A DNA stretch of 61,294 nucleotides from Oscillospiraceae bacterium (GTDB lineage: Bacteria; Bacillota; Clostridia; Oscillospirales; Oscillospiraceae). Positions 24,842 through 34,359 of the stretch are shown one piece after another. The stretch lies in the NCBI GenBank assembly GCA_015068245.1, contig SVKU01000015.1:1-61294 (forward strand), read 5' to 3'. Below the pieces are notes generated by a model. That model made no database searches. It saw only the letters and a program-made list of their open reading frames with translations, and had not been told where the DNA came from. How positions within the stretch are numbered: position 1 is the first letter of the stretch; every line of letters begins with the position of its first letter. Made by a program: the position numbers and the translations under genes.

Positions 24842-26533
24842 ATGAAAAAAATCATAACATTACTTCTGGTCGCGGTAATGCTGCTTAGCCTTTTTGCAGG
24901 CTGTGCCGAAAAAGCCGAACCTGAAGAACCCGTATCCGAAGCTCCCGTATCTGAGGCTCCTGTGGAGGAAGCACCGGAAGCTGAAGCTCCTGCAGTAGAA
25001 GAAGCTCCTGCCCCCGAGGAAGAAACTCCTCCTATTGAAGAAGAACCCGTGGTTCTGTATCCCGTGTTTGAAGAACTTCATACCTTTACCATTGCCGGCA
25101 GCGCATCCGGTCAGTTCCTGAGCGTTGTTGACGGAACAACCTTCATTCAGGACAACATGGCCATGAACGAACTGGCAGATGCCACAAACTGTGCCATCGA
25201 CTTTTCCATGATGTGTACCGATGACGTATATTCCGAAAAGTTCAATCTGATGATCGCTGCTGAAGATTATCCCGACCTTATCTGCAAAGCCACCACCACA
25301 TATTCCGCCGGTGCCGATGCTCTAGTTGAAGACGGCGTTTGCATCGATATGCTGCCTTACTTTGACGAGTATGCTCCCGAACTTGCTGCCCTGTTCCGTG
25401 ACGACAAGGACTATGCCGAGGCTGTCCTTTCTGCCACCGGCAAGGCTGTTGGCATTAACCACAGAGCGTACCCCACCACTTCCGGCGGCGCCATTATCCG
25501 TCAGGACTGGCTGGACGAACTGGGTCTGGAAGCACCTGAAACTTATGATGAACTTCACGAAGTTCTTACCGCTTTCAAAAACGAGTATGGCTGCACCAAC
25601 ACCATCTGCGTAGGTGCTAAGCTCGATACTCCGCTTACTTATGGCTACAATATCACCATGAACGCAGAAACCGTTGGCTGGAGCTACATTGACGGCGTGG
25701 CTGTCTGCTCTCTCGAAATACCCGAGACCAGACAGTACATTGAAATGCTGGCTCAGTATTATGCCGAAGGCCTTTTCGGCGACGATTTCCTGTCTTTCGT
25801 AAGCCCCATGTACTACGACTCTCAGGCTCTGAACCACAACACCGGTTTCTGGAGCAGCGGTCGTATGACCTTCAACGGTCAGTTTGAAGCAAAGGTTACC
25901 GATGACGACAACTTTGCCCTCACTCCTTTGACGGATATCTCCAAGACCGGCACCGAAACCTCCAATGTGGGCGGTTTCGACTCCGTGGCTGGCAAGAACT
26001 GCGTTTCCGTTACCACCAACTGCGAATACCCCGAACAGGCCATCACTTTCCTGAACTACATGTTCACCGAAGAAGGCGCTGACCTTGCAAACTACGGCGT
26101 AAAGGGCATTACCTATGATATCGGTGAGGACGGCAAGCCCTATTACCTTGACCTTATCATCAACAACCCCGAAGGCCACAACAGCAACGTCACCCGTTCT
26201 CTGTATACCGCCAACGCTTTCCTGCCCTATATGCAGACCCAGGAAGCTCTTGAGCTGACCTTTACCGATCCCCGTATGGCTGAAGCAGAAGCTGCCTGGA
26301 GCGCCACCAGATCCAATCCCGAATACTCCGTCACTCTTGGCGCAGATGCTTCCTCCGAATATGCGCTGATAGCCACTGACCTGAACACCTTTGCCAACGA
26401 GCAGCTGCTGTCTTTCGTAGTAGGCGACCGTCCTGTAAGCGAATGGGACGCTTTCATGGAAGAAGTCAGAGCAATGCGCTTGGATGAGATGCAGGCCATC
26501 ATGCAGGCAGCTTACGACGAAAAGTATAACTAA
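24842..26533 (+). CDS. Extracellular solute-binding lipoprotein (LipO/AlgQ type)
   Basis: 563 residues. A lipoprotein signal ends in LFAGC (Cys21). An acidic Glu/Ala/Pro linker covers about 22-68, then a family 1 type binding protein (VDGTTFIQDNMAMNELADAT early; IRQDWLDELGLEAPETYDEL mid) as in oligosaccharide ABC importers. No permease or ATPase gene is nearby, so its transporter is elsewhere or it serves another role. AAAGGAG lies 7 bases before the ATG. The codon use is biased like a highly expressed gene. Confidence 0.85.
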   Translation: MKKIITLLLVAVMLLSLFAGCAEKAEPEEPVSEAPVSEAPVEEAPEAEAPAVEEAPAPEEETPPIEEEPVVLYPVFEELHTFTIAGSASGQFLSVVDGTTFIQDNMAMNELADATNCAIDFSMMCTDDVYSEKFNLMIAAEDYPDLICKATTTYSAGADALVEDGVCIDMLPYFDEYAPELAALFRDDKDYAEAVLSATGKAVGINHRAYPTTSGGAIIRQDWLDELGLEAPETYDELHEVLTAFKNEYGCTNTICVGAKLDTPLTYGYNITMNAETVGWSYIDGVAVCSLEIPETRQYIEMLAQYYAEGLFGDDFLSFVSPMYYDSQALNHNTGFWSSGRMTFNGQFEAKVTDDDNFALTPLTDISKTGTETSNVGGFDSVAGKNCVSVTTNCEYPEQAITFLNYMFTEEGADLANYGVKGITYDIGEDGKPYYLDLIINNPEGHNSNVTRSLYTANAFLPYMQTQEALELTFTDPRMAEAEAAWSATRSNPEYSVTLGADASSEYALIATDLNTFANEQLLSFVVGDRPVSEWDAFMEEVRAMRLDEMQAIMQAAYDEKYN

Positions 26534-26539
26534 TAGGAC

Positions 26540-26700
26540 ATCACAAGGTCAGACTTCGTAGGGGGGCACCGCCGTGAGGTCAGCAAGGTCAGCAAAGCTA
26601 ACCTCACGCTGACCTGGGCGACCCGTCAGATACGAACGGCCCAACGGTTATGCCGTAGGGTCACGGCGCGCCGTGACCGGGACAATACGTCACACTGATC
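26540..26700. repeat. Repeat modules downstream of the lipoprotein gene
   Basis: GAGGTCAGCAAGGTCAGCAA with its facing partner, and GTAGGGTCACGGCGCGCCGTGACC. No terminator with a T-run was seen. Confidence 0.6.
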
Positions 26701-26762
26701 GAATTCTGCTGTACTGTCAATCGAATGTTACGAAACAAAACCATTTTGAAAGGAAGATTAAA

Positions 26763-27245
26763 ATGAAGAAAATCATATTCAATATGTGCTTTGCCGGCCC
26801 CATCGATGGATTCCCCGTTGATCTGGAGTATTACGAAGGCTGCAAACCCGCACCCGACCTTAGCAAGGGTGAACCCCCTGCAGGTGGCGCACCCGGTGGA
26901 CCCGGCGGTCCCGGTGGACCCGGCGGTGCAAAAGGCAGCTTTGCCATGGGTGGACCCGATGAAAACGGTGTTGTTAAAAAGCAGCATTATGAACTGGAAT
27001 TCTATGAGGACAAAGGTCAGCTTAAAGGCATCCTGACCTCGGAACACGGTAAGCAGAAGGTGGACGATATCGTTATGAGCGACTTCTCTGTATCTTTCTC
27101 TGCATTTGCAGGCTCCGAAGGTATTGAGGTATTCCATTATGTGCTGATGCTGTCTGAATCCTCTCCTCAGTGCGTTGGCTTTGCCGGCGGCATCAAACCC
27201 TTCTTCCGTGGCTTTATGCCTCTTGAAGGCGTCGTGGAACTGTAA
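26763..27245 (+). CDS. Unknown small protein with Gly/Pro repeat (160 aa)
   Basis: The protein opens MKKIIFNMCFAGPIDGFPVD and lacks a signal peptide. A collagen-like GGPGGPGGPGG stretch lies near residues 43-55. The C-terminal half is beta-rich (KQHYELEFYEDKGQLKG, SVSFSAFAGSEGIEVF). GAAAGGAAG precedes the ATG. It is followed by a GTTTACATAA motif and a terminator. No family was recognised. Its Gly/Pro-rich spacer recalls the linker of the MaoC-like protein at 14985. Confidence 0.55.
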   Translation: MKKIIFNMCFAGPIDGFPVDLEYYEGCKPAPDLSKGEPPAGGAPGGPGGPGGPGGAKGSFAMGGPDENGVVKKQHYELEFYEDKGQLKGILTSEHGKQKVDDIVMSDFSVSFSAFAGSEGIEVFHYVLMLSESSPQCVGFAGGIKPFFRGFMPLEGVVEL

Positions 27246-27258
27246 GTTTACATAACAC

Positions 27259-27292
27259 AAAGGCTGTACCGATTTTCGGTACAGCCTTTTTT
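27259..27292 (+). terminator. Terminator after the 160-aa gene
   Basis: Stem AAAGGCTGTACCGA with TCGGTACAGCCTTT, loop TTT, then T residues. Confidence 0.93.
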
Positions 27293-27304
27293 GTGATCGT
27301 TAAA

Positions 27305-27600
27305 GAACCAAAACGCGTCATTGTGAGCAAAAACAACTTAGTTGTTTTGTGATATGTTAACGCAAAGCGTTGATATGTTGATCCGTATTATTCTTCTGAT
27401 GATACATAAAAGTGAGCGGATCGACACGTCGATGATTTTGCATCTCCTCGCAATGACAGTGAGGTTTGTTACGTTGTGCGCAATCGGCGGGCTGTCATTC
27501 TGAGCCTACGCCGCAGGGACATGGCAACGCATGGCATTGGCATATCGGAAAATTGCAAGCAATTTTCAGCGACAGGGTTGTTTTTGCGAACAGGCAAAAC
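27305..27600. repeat. Degenerate GTCATTGCGAG-type repeats
   Basis: Contains small dyads such as AAAACAACTTAGTTGTTTT and AAAATTGCAAGCAATTTT, plus CTCGCAATGACAG and CTGTCATTCTGAG modules. No gene was found. Confidence 0.6.
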
Positions 27601-27713
27601 AATAAATGAATGCTTTCATTTCGTAAACTTATAGTTCAAACAACAAGCCGTAATATGATACAATATCTACGACGGTATACATATCAAAGTTCCGTCCAAA
27701 TTTTGAATATTTT

Positions 27714-27739
27714 TGAAACAAATCATTTGCATTATCGTC
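27714..27739 (+). promoter_or_regulatory. ECF-type promoter of the sigma operon
   Basis: TGAAAC (27714-27719), 16-base spacer, CGTC (27736-27739). This matches ECF sigma promoters such as those of sigma-W/M/X and suggests the operon activates itself. Confidence 0.7.
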
Positions 27740-27819
27740 TATATTGTCAGAGAGAGAAAAGGTCATTGCCGAAGCTGTATCGGTCGGCTGTGACTTACAG
27801 ACTTGAGGTGAAGTGGTTT

Positions 27820-28377
27820 ATGGAAGACAGCAGAATAATCGACCTGTTCTGGCAGCGGGATCAGGCTGCAATAGCCGAAACGTCTGCCAAATACGACAGA
27901 TTCTGTTTTTCAATAGCATATAACATACTAAAAAGCAAAGAAGACTCGGAAGAGTGCGTAAATGATACTTATATGAAAGCATGGAACGCCATACCGCCCA
28001 CAAGACCGGGAAAATTACAGTCATTTCTGGGAAAGATAACCCGAAACCTTGCGCTGGACAGGTACGACTATAACAACGCTGCAAAGAGAAACGGTGAAGT
28101 GGACACAATACTGTCAGAGTTGGCTGAGTGTATCTCTGCACCTGAGAACGTGGAAAGCACATACGAGGAAAAATACATAGCTTCGCTCATAAGCCACTGG
28201 CTCCGCCAGCAGGACGAAACAAAAAGAAACGTATTTATCCGCCGATACTGGTATTCGGATTCCATATCCGATGTGGCAAAGCGTTTTGGTATGAGCGAAG
28301 GACGAACACGATCAATGCTGTTTCGGCTGCGTGAAAAGCTGAAACACTATCTTAGACAGGAGGGGGTGACCATATGA
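27820..28377 (+). CDS. ECF-family RNA polymerase sigma factor
   Basis: 185 residues. Region 2 is at about 8-80 (DSEECVNDTYMKAWNAIPP in 2.2-2.3, then GKITRNLALDRYDY), and region 4 at about 125-180 with the helix-turn-helix SISDVAKRFGMSEGRTRSML. Start 27820 has a GAGGTG site about 9 bases upstream; earlier in-frame ATGs lie before the promoter. The stop overlaps the next ATG (ATGA), so sigma and the presumed anti-sigma protein are made together. The preceding ECF-type promoter suggests autoregulation. Confidence 0.9.
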   Translation: MEDSRIIDLFWQRDQAAIAETSAKYDRFCFSIAYNILKSKEDSEECVNDTYMKAWNAIPPTRPGKLQSFLGKITRNLALDRYDYNNAAKRNGEVDTILSELAECISAPENVESTYEEKYIASLISHWLRQQDETKRNVFIRRYWYSDSISDVAKRFGMSEGRTRSMLFRLREKLKHYLRQEGVTI

Positions 28378-31300
28378 ACAAGCATGATCTTTACCGTGCC
28401 ATCGGTCAGATAGACGATGACCTTATTGAAAATGCCGCATCAGTCGGCAAAAAAACCACAGCTCGTCCGTGGATCAAATGGACAGGTTTGGCGGCTTGCT
28501 TTACCCTTGTTATTGCCGCAGCAATGATGCTGCCAAAGCTTCAAAACACAGACAAATCTGCCCCTGCCGAAAGTGTGCAGGAGGCGTTGGTTGAGGAAGC
28601 GGTAAGTGCGGACGTCACTGCCCTGGGCAGTGATGCCAGCGTTGCTCTTCGCAACGCTGATATGGGTTTCGATGTAACAACTCTGTCGGTCACTGCTACG
28701 GAGTACAGGGGCAGCAGTATCAGCACAGATACGGATTTTATCATCACTGCCAATGGGATCACTGAGGATATGGTCAGGGAATATGTTAACATAATACCAT
28801 CAGTTGACTATACCCTTTCGACCGCTTCCAATGGTGGAATAATACTTTCTCCCGAAAACCTTACCAATAACTCCATCGTCAATCTTGAATTGACTGATGA
28901 TGAGGGAAATCCTCTGAAAAAATGGGCATTTCAGACAGCTGATGTGTTTACTCTTACCGGCACATATCCCATGGATGGAGATGTCATTTTTTCCGACAGC
29001 GGAATTGAGTTCACATTCAGCACGGACAAGGTTGACATAACTACTGTTGAAGCTGCTTTTTCCATTAAGCCAGATGTTGATGGACGTTTTGAACAACGGG
29101 GCAAAACAGTGATTTTTGTACCCGATGGAGGTTTTGAACCTGGAACGGATTATACTGTAACGCTTGACGGCATGGTGACAGACACAAACGGCATATCCAT
29201 TGGAGAAACTGCCGGCTTCACGTTCAGTGTTGACACGTCCGGCGAAAGCCTGTTTGGCTGGTCCGGGGGTGAACTTACATCGGTTATCCCGGGTACGGTA
29301 CCCGTACTTAGCTCCCCGGCAGGATATAATTACACTCATCTGCCCATTGATGTGGAGGTCTATGCTTACGATTCATTTGACCGATTCGCCGATGACATTT
29401 GGTCAGCTTCGTCACATAACGGATACGAGGTGGATACAGATGGCATGACTGCTGTTATGAGCTTCGAAGCCCGGCAGATTTCGACTCCCGGGAGGTATTC
29501 CGAAACCTATACCATAGAGTTCCCCGGAGCATTGGCGGAAGGAATGTACGTTGTTAAGTACACTCTGGAAACAGAAGAAGGTATAACAGACACCGGCTTC
29601 GGATTCATCCAGGTGTCCCCATTGTCCGTATATGCTGCTGCATCTGACGATCATATACTTGTTTGGATAAACGACACCCGCACCGACGACGTGGTGCAGG
29701 GAGTAAATATCGAAGTCAGTACCGAAAATCAGACGGTGACTGCCGTTACCGACGGCAAGGGCAGTGCTGTTTTGGAACTTCCCGAACACGAAAGCGGACG
29801 GCAATATCTTTTGAAAGCAGAAGACGATGACCACCTGTATGCAGCTGTTTGTTATTCCGGTTACGATTACAGTGATGAACTGGCGGAGGACTATTACGGC
29901 TACATTTATACCTCCCGTGAGCTTTACCTGCCTACCGACACCATAAAGGTATGGGGTTATATTCTGCCCCGCCGTGACGTGGAGCTGCCAAAATCGGCAG
30001 AGGTTGCGTTCGGAGATCCTGAAGGCGCAAGCTTTTTGGAGCGTGTCACCGTGGAGTTGAGCGACAACGGCAGCTTTGAATGTGAACTTGATATTGCGGA
30101 TATGGGTTGGTCGAATCTTCCGATTTCGGTTTACATAAACAATGAGTTGGTTTGCAGAAAGTTCGTAGAAGTAAATGATTACGAAAAACCAATTTACATA
30201 ATATCAGCTGAAACTGATAAAGAAATATATTTTGCCGATGAGATTTCCGATGTTAGTATTACCGCCTCTGCATCTTTCTTCGATGGCACTCCTGCTTCCA
30301 ATGTGGTATTGGAATACTCCGCCGGCTGGGACAAGGAGAGCGAAAAAGCAAAGTGTGATGAAAACGGCAGCACCGGGTTTGACCTGTCCTACAACCGTGG
30401 TGAGGTAAGCGATTGGCGACCCTATACGGCAAATATTTCAATAAACACCGACGAGCTGGATTCTGTGGCGACCTACACTTATCTGAACCCAATCCTGTTC
30501 TATCACGACATCATGCTTGAGGCCGAGGTTGGCGAAAGCGGCATGGAGATATTCTCAAACTATATTAACCTGGGGGATATTGAATCGGAAGATGAACTGT
30601 ATGCCGACAATTATCCCGAGAACATCATGGGTGCAGCTTATGACAATACTGTTACCGTCACAGGTACGGAGCGTTACTGGCAGGAGATACCCACAGGCAG
30701 CTATTACGATATAGTTTATAAGAAAAACGTGGAAACCTATTCCTATGAGCTGATTGAAAAACCTCTCGGCCCATGGGAAGCAGAGCTGAAAGACGGCAAG
30801 GCGATCATAGAAGATATTGAGCTGCTGGACGACAGAAGCTATAACTTTACCGTCACCACCACCGACAGCGACGGCTACACAGTAACCACCGATGTGTACC
30901 ACACAGGCAGTGCCTATGGCAATCAGGCTGAAGAGGAAATCAATCTTCACTTTGAAACCGACGAAACCACTTATATGGCACATTTTGCCGATGGTGAAGA
31001 TGTTTTGCTGGAGGTTTATAACTACGACCAGCTCTTTGAGTCTGAGGAGGGCCATTTCATCACTTTCATGCAGCAGGAAACCTTCTACGATACGACGCTT
31101 CGGGAAGGCAATTCCTTCAGCGTGGACTATGACGAAAGAAACCTGCCCAATGTTAATGTGCTTGGCGCCTATTACGTCGATGGTCAGGTTTATACCATCA
31201 CCAAACGTCAGCTTGTGTTCAAACCGGAACAGCGGGGACTGATAGTTGACATAATAACGGACGCGGATATGTTTGAACCCGGCGGTGAAGCCGATGTAAC

Positions 31301-33347
31301 AGTTGTGGTTACCGACAGCAGCGGCAATCCCGTCAGCGGTGCAGCAGTGCTTATCAGCGTATCCGATGAAGCGGCCTTTGCTATCAAAGACCAGTCAGCG
31401 GACTTCCTTGATTCGCTGTACAGCACCCGTGACTGGGGCTATATCTCAGTCTATGGCGGTATGGGCGACATGATGGCTGAGATGGGTGGCGGCGGTCCTA
31501 TGGAATACCGTAAGGAATTTGTGGATGACCTAAACTTTGACAGCCTGACCACTGATGCCGAAGGTAAGGCGCATACCACCGTAAAACTTGCCGATAATCT
31601 GACCTCCTGGCGTATAACCTCTCTTGCGGCAAACGGCAAAAACGCAGGAGACAGCAAGGTTAACATAACTACGAGCTTGCCTATGTTTGTATCACCGGTA
31701 TTCAGCGATACTTTCATAACCGGTGACGATATCAGCTTTGGCTGCAGGACTTACGGCACGGAAGTGGACGGCTCTGATGAAGTATTCTACGATGCTTTTA
31801 TCGAAAACAGCAGTGGTGAGACTGTGGTTGACATAATAACGGTTACGTGCAGCGCAGGAGAAAACGCTTCTTTCAATTTTGGAAAATTGGAAACCGGCAG
31901 CTATACCCTGTATTTATCTGCCGGATCCGGTGGCAATACCGATGCTGTTCAGCTGCCATTTGAGGTCGTGGAATCTGCTGCAGAGCTGTGGGTCACAAGG
32001 GAAGTCACCGCCGATGAAGTAAACAGTCTTGAGCCCACAAAATATCCCGTGACTGTTACAGTTTCCAATGATGCATACAAGACGTATAACCGTGTGCTGA
32101 ACACGGTGAACTATTCGGGTAATGCCAGAACCGATGAAAAAGCCGCCAAAAATCTGGCTGCAGAGATAATGGCAGATTTTACAGGCGACGAGAATCTGCC
32201 CGATGACCTGCCGTCCCTTGACGGTATTAAAAACAGCTACGGTCTGCTGTCGGAACTGGATGCAGGCAGTGGAAGTGCATTCTTCAGTGCCCGTATGGCT
32301 GCTGCGGTGCCGCAATATGTGAGCAGATCAAATCTTACATTTGAGTTTAAAAATATTCTCCAAATCAGCAGTGCATCAGCAGAAGAAGTCACATCTTCCT
32401 ACCTTGGCCTTGCAGCATTTGGTCAGCCTGTGCTGAATGACATTCGCAGCTTTGCGGCAGAAAACGAAAGTGTTTTGCAGGAGCTTGATATGCTGCGCCT
32501 TGCCTATGGGCTTGCGATACTTGGCGACTACGACGGAGCCTATGACATCTACAACAGGTATGTCACACCGAAGCTTACGACCATCTCTCCCGATGGAGAA
32601 CGGGAACTGCTCAGATGCGACCTTGGCGGTATTGAAGAAACCAATGTGGAATACACAGCCATGGCTTTGGGGATTGCTTCTGTTATGAACCTTGAGGAAA
32701 CGGAGCAGCTGGCACAGTATATAATCTATGCCATGCACAGCCTGTCCCACACCGAGCATACCGAGTTTTATCCTCTGTGTGAGCTGATGGCGTATCTGCG
32801 GCACTATACTCCTGCTGCAGGAGATTCAGAGGAGATAGAATTCTCTTACGTTAAAAACGGCGAAAATGTGATGCAGACCGTTTCCCAAAGAGGAATGGCT
32901 ATTGTAAGTTTTGGAACAGAGTACGATTACAGTAATGCAGAGTTTGAGGTTACTTCCGGCGAAGCGTCAGTTGTAGTTTCCTACATGGCAGGTATTCAGG
33001 AGGTTTCCGGTCAAAAAAGCCCCAGCCTGACTGTTGAAAAACATATGGAACCCTCGGGAAAGCTGGGCGAAGATATGACGGTCACCATCACAGTCACCGC
33101 CGATAAACCCGGCGTAGTTTATATCCAGGACTATATCCCCACAGGCTTCCGTCTTGCAGACAGAGCAGCATATGTAGACGGACAGACGGTGCGATTCTAT
33201 GAGGATGTTATCGGCAGCAAAACCGTGACATACAGGATCAAACCTGTGGTCAGCGGCAGCTTTGTGGTGGAAACACCTGTTGCCGCAAGGGTGGATAACG
33301 GCGCACTGGTGACCGGTGAACGATCTGCAGTGGAAGTGGTCAAATGA
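28374..33347 (+). CDS. Anti-sigma/alpha-2-macroglobulin fusion protein (1657 aa)
   Basis: Residues 1-34 (MNKHDLYRAIGQIDDDLIEN...) look like the short cytoplasmic piece of clostridial ECF-linked membrane proteins; one helix spans about 36-53. The rest is outside: an Ig-like Big_5 domain (about 190-285), macroglobulin-like domains (SRELYLPTDTIKVWGYILPR; RGLIVDIITDADMFEPGGEA), a Gly/Met-rich bait-like stretch (about 1002-1052), the A2M segment TTDAEGKAHTTVKLADNLTS then WRITSLAANG (near 1080), a helical region and a C-terminal beta domain (QDYIPTGFRLADRAAY). No CxEQ thioester motif is present, as in thioester-free bacterial macroglobulins. It overlaps both neighbours by ATGA. I infer a membrane anti-sigma factor whose ectodomain senses protease attack. 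Seven RTTDACATAA motifs lie inside. Confidence 0.8.
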   Translation: MNKHDLYRAIGQIDDDLIENAASVGKKTTARPWIKWTGLAACFTLVIAAAMMLPKLQNTDKSAPAESVQEALVEEAVSADVTALGSDASVALRNADMGFDVTTLSVTATEYRGSSISTDTDFIITANGITEDMVREYVNIIPSVDYTLSTASNGGIILSPENLTNNSIVNLELTDDEGNPLKKWAFQTADVFTLTGTYPMDGDVIFSDSGIEFTFSTDKVDITTVEAAFSIKPDVDGRFEQRGKTVIFVPDGGFEPGTDYTVTLDGMVTDTNGISIGETAGFTFSVDTSGESLFGWSGGELTSVIPGTVPVLSSPAGYNYTHLPIDVEVYAYDSFDRFADDIWSASSHNGYEVDTDGMTAVMSFEARQISTPGRYSETYTIEFPGALAEGMYVVKYTLETEEGITDTGFGFIQVSPLSVYAAASDDHILVWINDTRTDDVVQGVNIEVSTENQTVTAVTDGKGSAVLELPEHESGRQYLLKAEDDDHLYAAVCYSGYDYSDELAEDYYGYIYTSRELYLPTDTIKVWGYILPRRDVELPKSAEVAFGDPEGASFLERVTVELSDNGSFECELDIADMGWSNLPISVYINNELVCRKFVEVNDYEKPIYIISAETDKEIYFADEISDVSITASASFFDGTPASNVVLEYSAGWDKESEKAKCDENGSTGFDLSYNRGEVSDWRPYTANISINTDELDSVATYTYLNPILFYHDIMLEAEVGESGMEIFSNYINLGDIESEDELYADNYPENIMGAAYDNTVTVTGTERYWQEIPTGSYYDIVYKKNVETYSYELIEKPLGPWEAELKDGKAIIEDIELLDDRSYNFTVTTTDSDGYTVTTDVYHTGSAYGNQAEEEINLHFETDETTYMAHFADGEDVLLEVYNYDQLFESEEGHFITFMQQETFYDTTLREGNSFSVDYDERNLPNVNVLGAYYVDGQVYTITKRQLVFKPEQRGLIVDIITDADMFEPGGEADVTVVVTDSSGNPVSGAAVLISVSDEAAFAIKDQSADFLDSLYSTRDWGYISVYGGMGDMMAEMGGGGPMEYRKEFVDDLNFDSLTTDAEGKAHTTVKLADNLTSWRITSLAANGKNAGDSKVNITTSLPMFVSPVFSDTFITGDDISFGCRTYGTEVDGSDEVFYDAFIENSSGETVVDIITVTCSAGENASFNFGKLETGSYTLYLSAGSGGNTDAVQLPFEVVESAAELWVTREVTADEVNSLEPTKYPVTVTVSNDAYKTYNRVLNTVNYSGNARTDEKAAKNLAAEIMADFTGDENLPDDLPSLDGIKNSYGLLSELDAGSGSAFFSARMAAAVPQYVSRSNLTFEFKNILQISSASAEEVTSSYLGLAAFGQPVLNDIRSFAAENESVLQELDMLRLAYGLAILGDYDGAYDIYNRYVTPKLTTISPDGERELLRCDLGGIEETNVEYTAMALGIASVMNLEETEQLAQYIIYAMHSLSHTEHTEFYPLCELMAYLRHYTPAAGDSEEIEFSYVKNGENVMQTVSQRGMAIVSFGTEYDYSNAEFEVTSGEASVVVSYMAGIQEVSGQKSPSLTVEKHMEPSGKLGEDMTVTITVTADKPGVVYIQDYIPTGFRLADRAAYVDGQTVRFYEDVIGSKTVTYRIKPVVSGSFVVETPVAARVDNGALVTGERSAVEVVK

Positions 33348-34291
33348 AAAGACTGATGATCCTTATTCTTGCTCTTATCCTTCTGACAGCCTGTGTTTCA
33401 TGCACCCTGTCATTTCGAACGATGCCGGAGGCGTTGGAAAACGATGCTTTGTCTTCCCGATCATCACAGCCGGCGGAGGGATCCCCATCTTCATCTGCGG
33501 AATCGATCCTAAGCAGTATTTACTTCAACGAAAAGGTTTATGAAACATCAAAGCAGCAGGCTCAGCCCTACAACATAAGCGGTACCGTGACCGCAGGTAT
33601 AATACCCCATCACGGTACCGCCTCCGGAATGATAGCGTCTTTTTTTGAAACACTGACAGAAAGCTACGATACGGTAATACTGATAGGCCCTAACCATTAT
33701 GAGGAGGTCAGCGCAATTGTATATGCCGACTGCGGTTGGCACACCGAAAAAGGCGATATCCTCTGTGACAGCGAGTTTGTACAAATGCTGAAAAATGACC
33801 TGACTGTGGACGCAGATGCTGCCAACAAAGCTGTTCAGAACGACCACAGTATAGGTTGGCATTTGCCATATATAGCAGACTATCTGCCGGAATCGAAGCT
33901 GGCAGCCATCATGCTGCGGCAGGAGGCTTCGGAAACCGAGCTTAAGGGATTGGCACAGATGGTTGCGGACTATGCAGCCGAAAATAAAGTGCTCCTCATT
34001 GGTTCTGTGGATTTTTCGCATTACCTTATGCCTGATGAAGCGCGGGAAATGGACGAGCTGACAAAAAGCGTTATTTCGGCAGCCGATTACGGACGGCTCA
34101 TGCGGCTTGACAGCAATAATGTTGATTCGCCCAAAACTGTGTATGTGGTTATGAAAGCACTGGAGCTTATGGGGGCACAACTGCAGCTGTTGGATCAAAG
34201 CATATCCTATGAGCAGGCAGGCGGAACCGAGCTTGATGTGGACCCGGAAGAGGGAACAACAACATATCTTGTATACGCAGGAACGAAATGA
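33344..34291 (+). CDS. Memo-family (AmmeMemoRadiSam protein B) lipoprotein
   Basis: 315 residues. A lipoprotein signal ends LLTAC (Cys17), then a Ser-rich spacer and a Memo fold: AGIIPHHGTASG, ILIGPNHYEE, NDHSIGWHLPYI and SVDFSHYL, the metal-site and dioxygenase-like motifs of the family. Most Memo proteins are cytosolic; this one is secreted and lipid-anchored. It overlaps the macroglobulin gene (ATGA), so it is part of the same stress operon. The terminator at 34307 ends the unit. The biochemical role is unknown. Confidence 0.82.
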   Translation: MKRLMILILALILLTACVSCTLSFRTMPEALENDALSSRSSQPAEGSPSSSAESILSSIYFNEKVYETSKQQAQPYNISGTVTAGIIPHHGTASGMIASFFETLTESYDTVILIGPNHYEEVSAIVYADCGWHTEKGDILCDSEFVQMLKNDLTVDADAANKAVQNDHSIGWHLPYIADYLPESKLAAIMLRQEASETELKGLAQMVADYAAENKVLLIGSVDFSHYLMPDEAREMDELTKSVISAADYGRLMRLDSNNVDSPKTVYVVMKALELMGAQLQLLDQSISYEQAGGTELDVDPEEGTTTYLVYAGTK

Positions 34292-34306
34292 GATTAAGTT
34301 AACATA

Positions 34307-34336
34307 AAACCCGGCACATTTAAACGTGCCGGGTTT
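34307..34336 (+). terminator. Terminator of the sigma-macroglobulin-Memo operon
   Basis: 11-base stem AAACCCGGCAC with GTGCCGGGTTT, loop ATTTAAAC. The upstream edge overlaps a GTTAACATAA motif (34298-34307). Confidence 0.9.
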
Positions 34337-34359
34337 CTGAATTATCTGTAAATCACGTA

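Noticed and set aside
28785-31836. Motif copies explained by Val-Asp-Ile or Val-Asn-Ile protein repeats
   Set aside because: The same DNA word with the same strand bias occurs antisense and in gaps, so protein selection alone cannot explain it.
28374-33347. Thioester-type alpha-2-macroglobulin
   Set aside because: No CxEQ motif was found anywhere in the protein; the only Cys in the helical region is in LRCDLGG.
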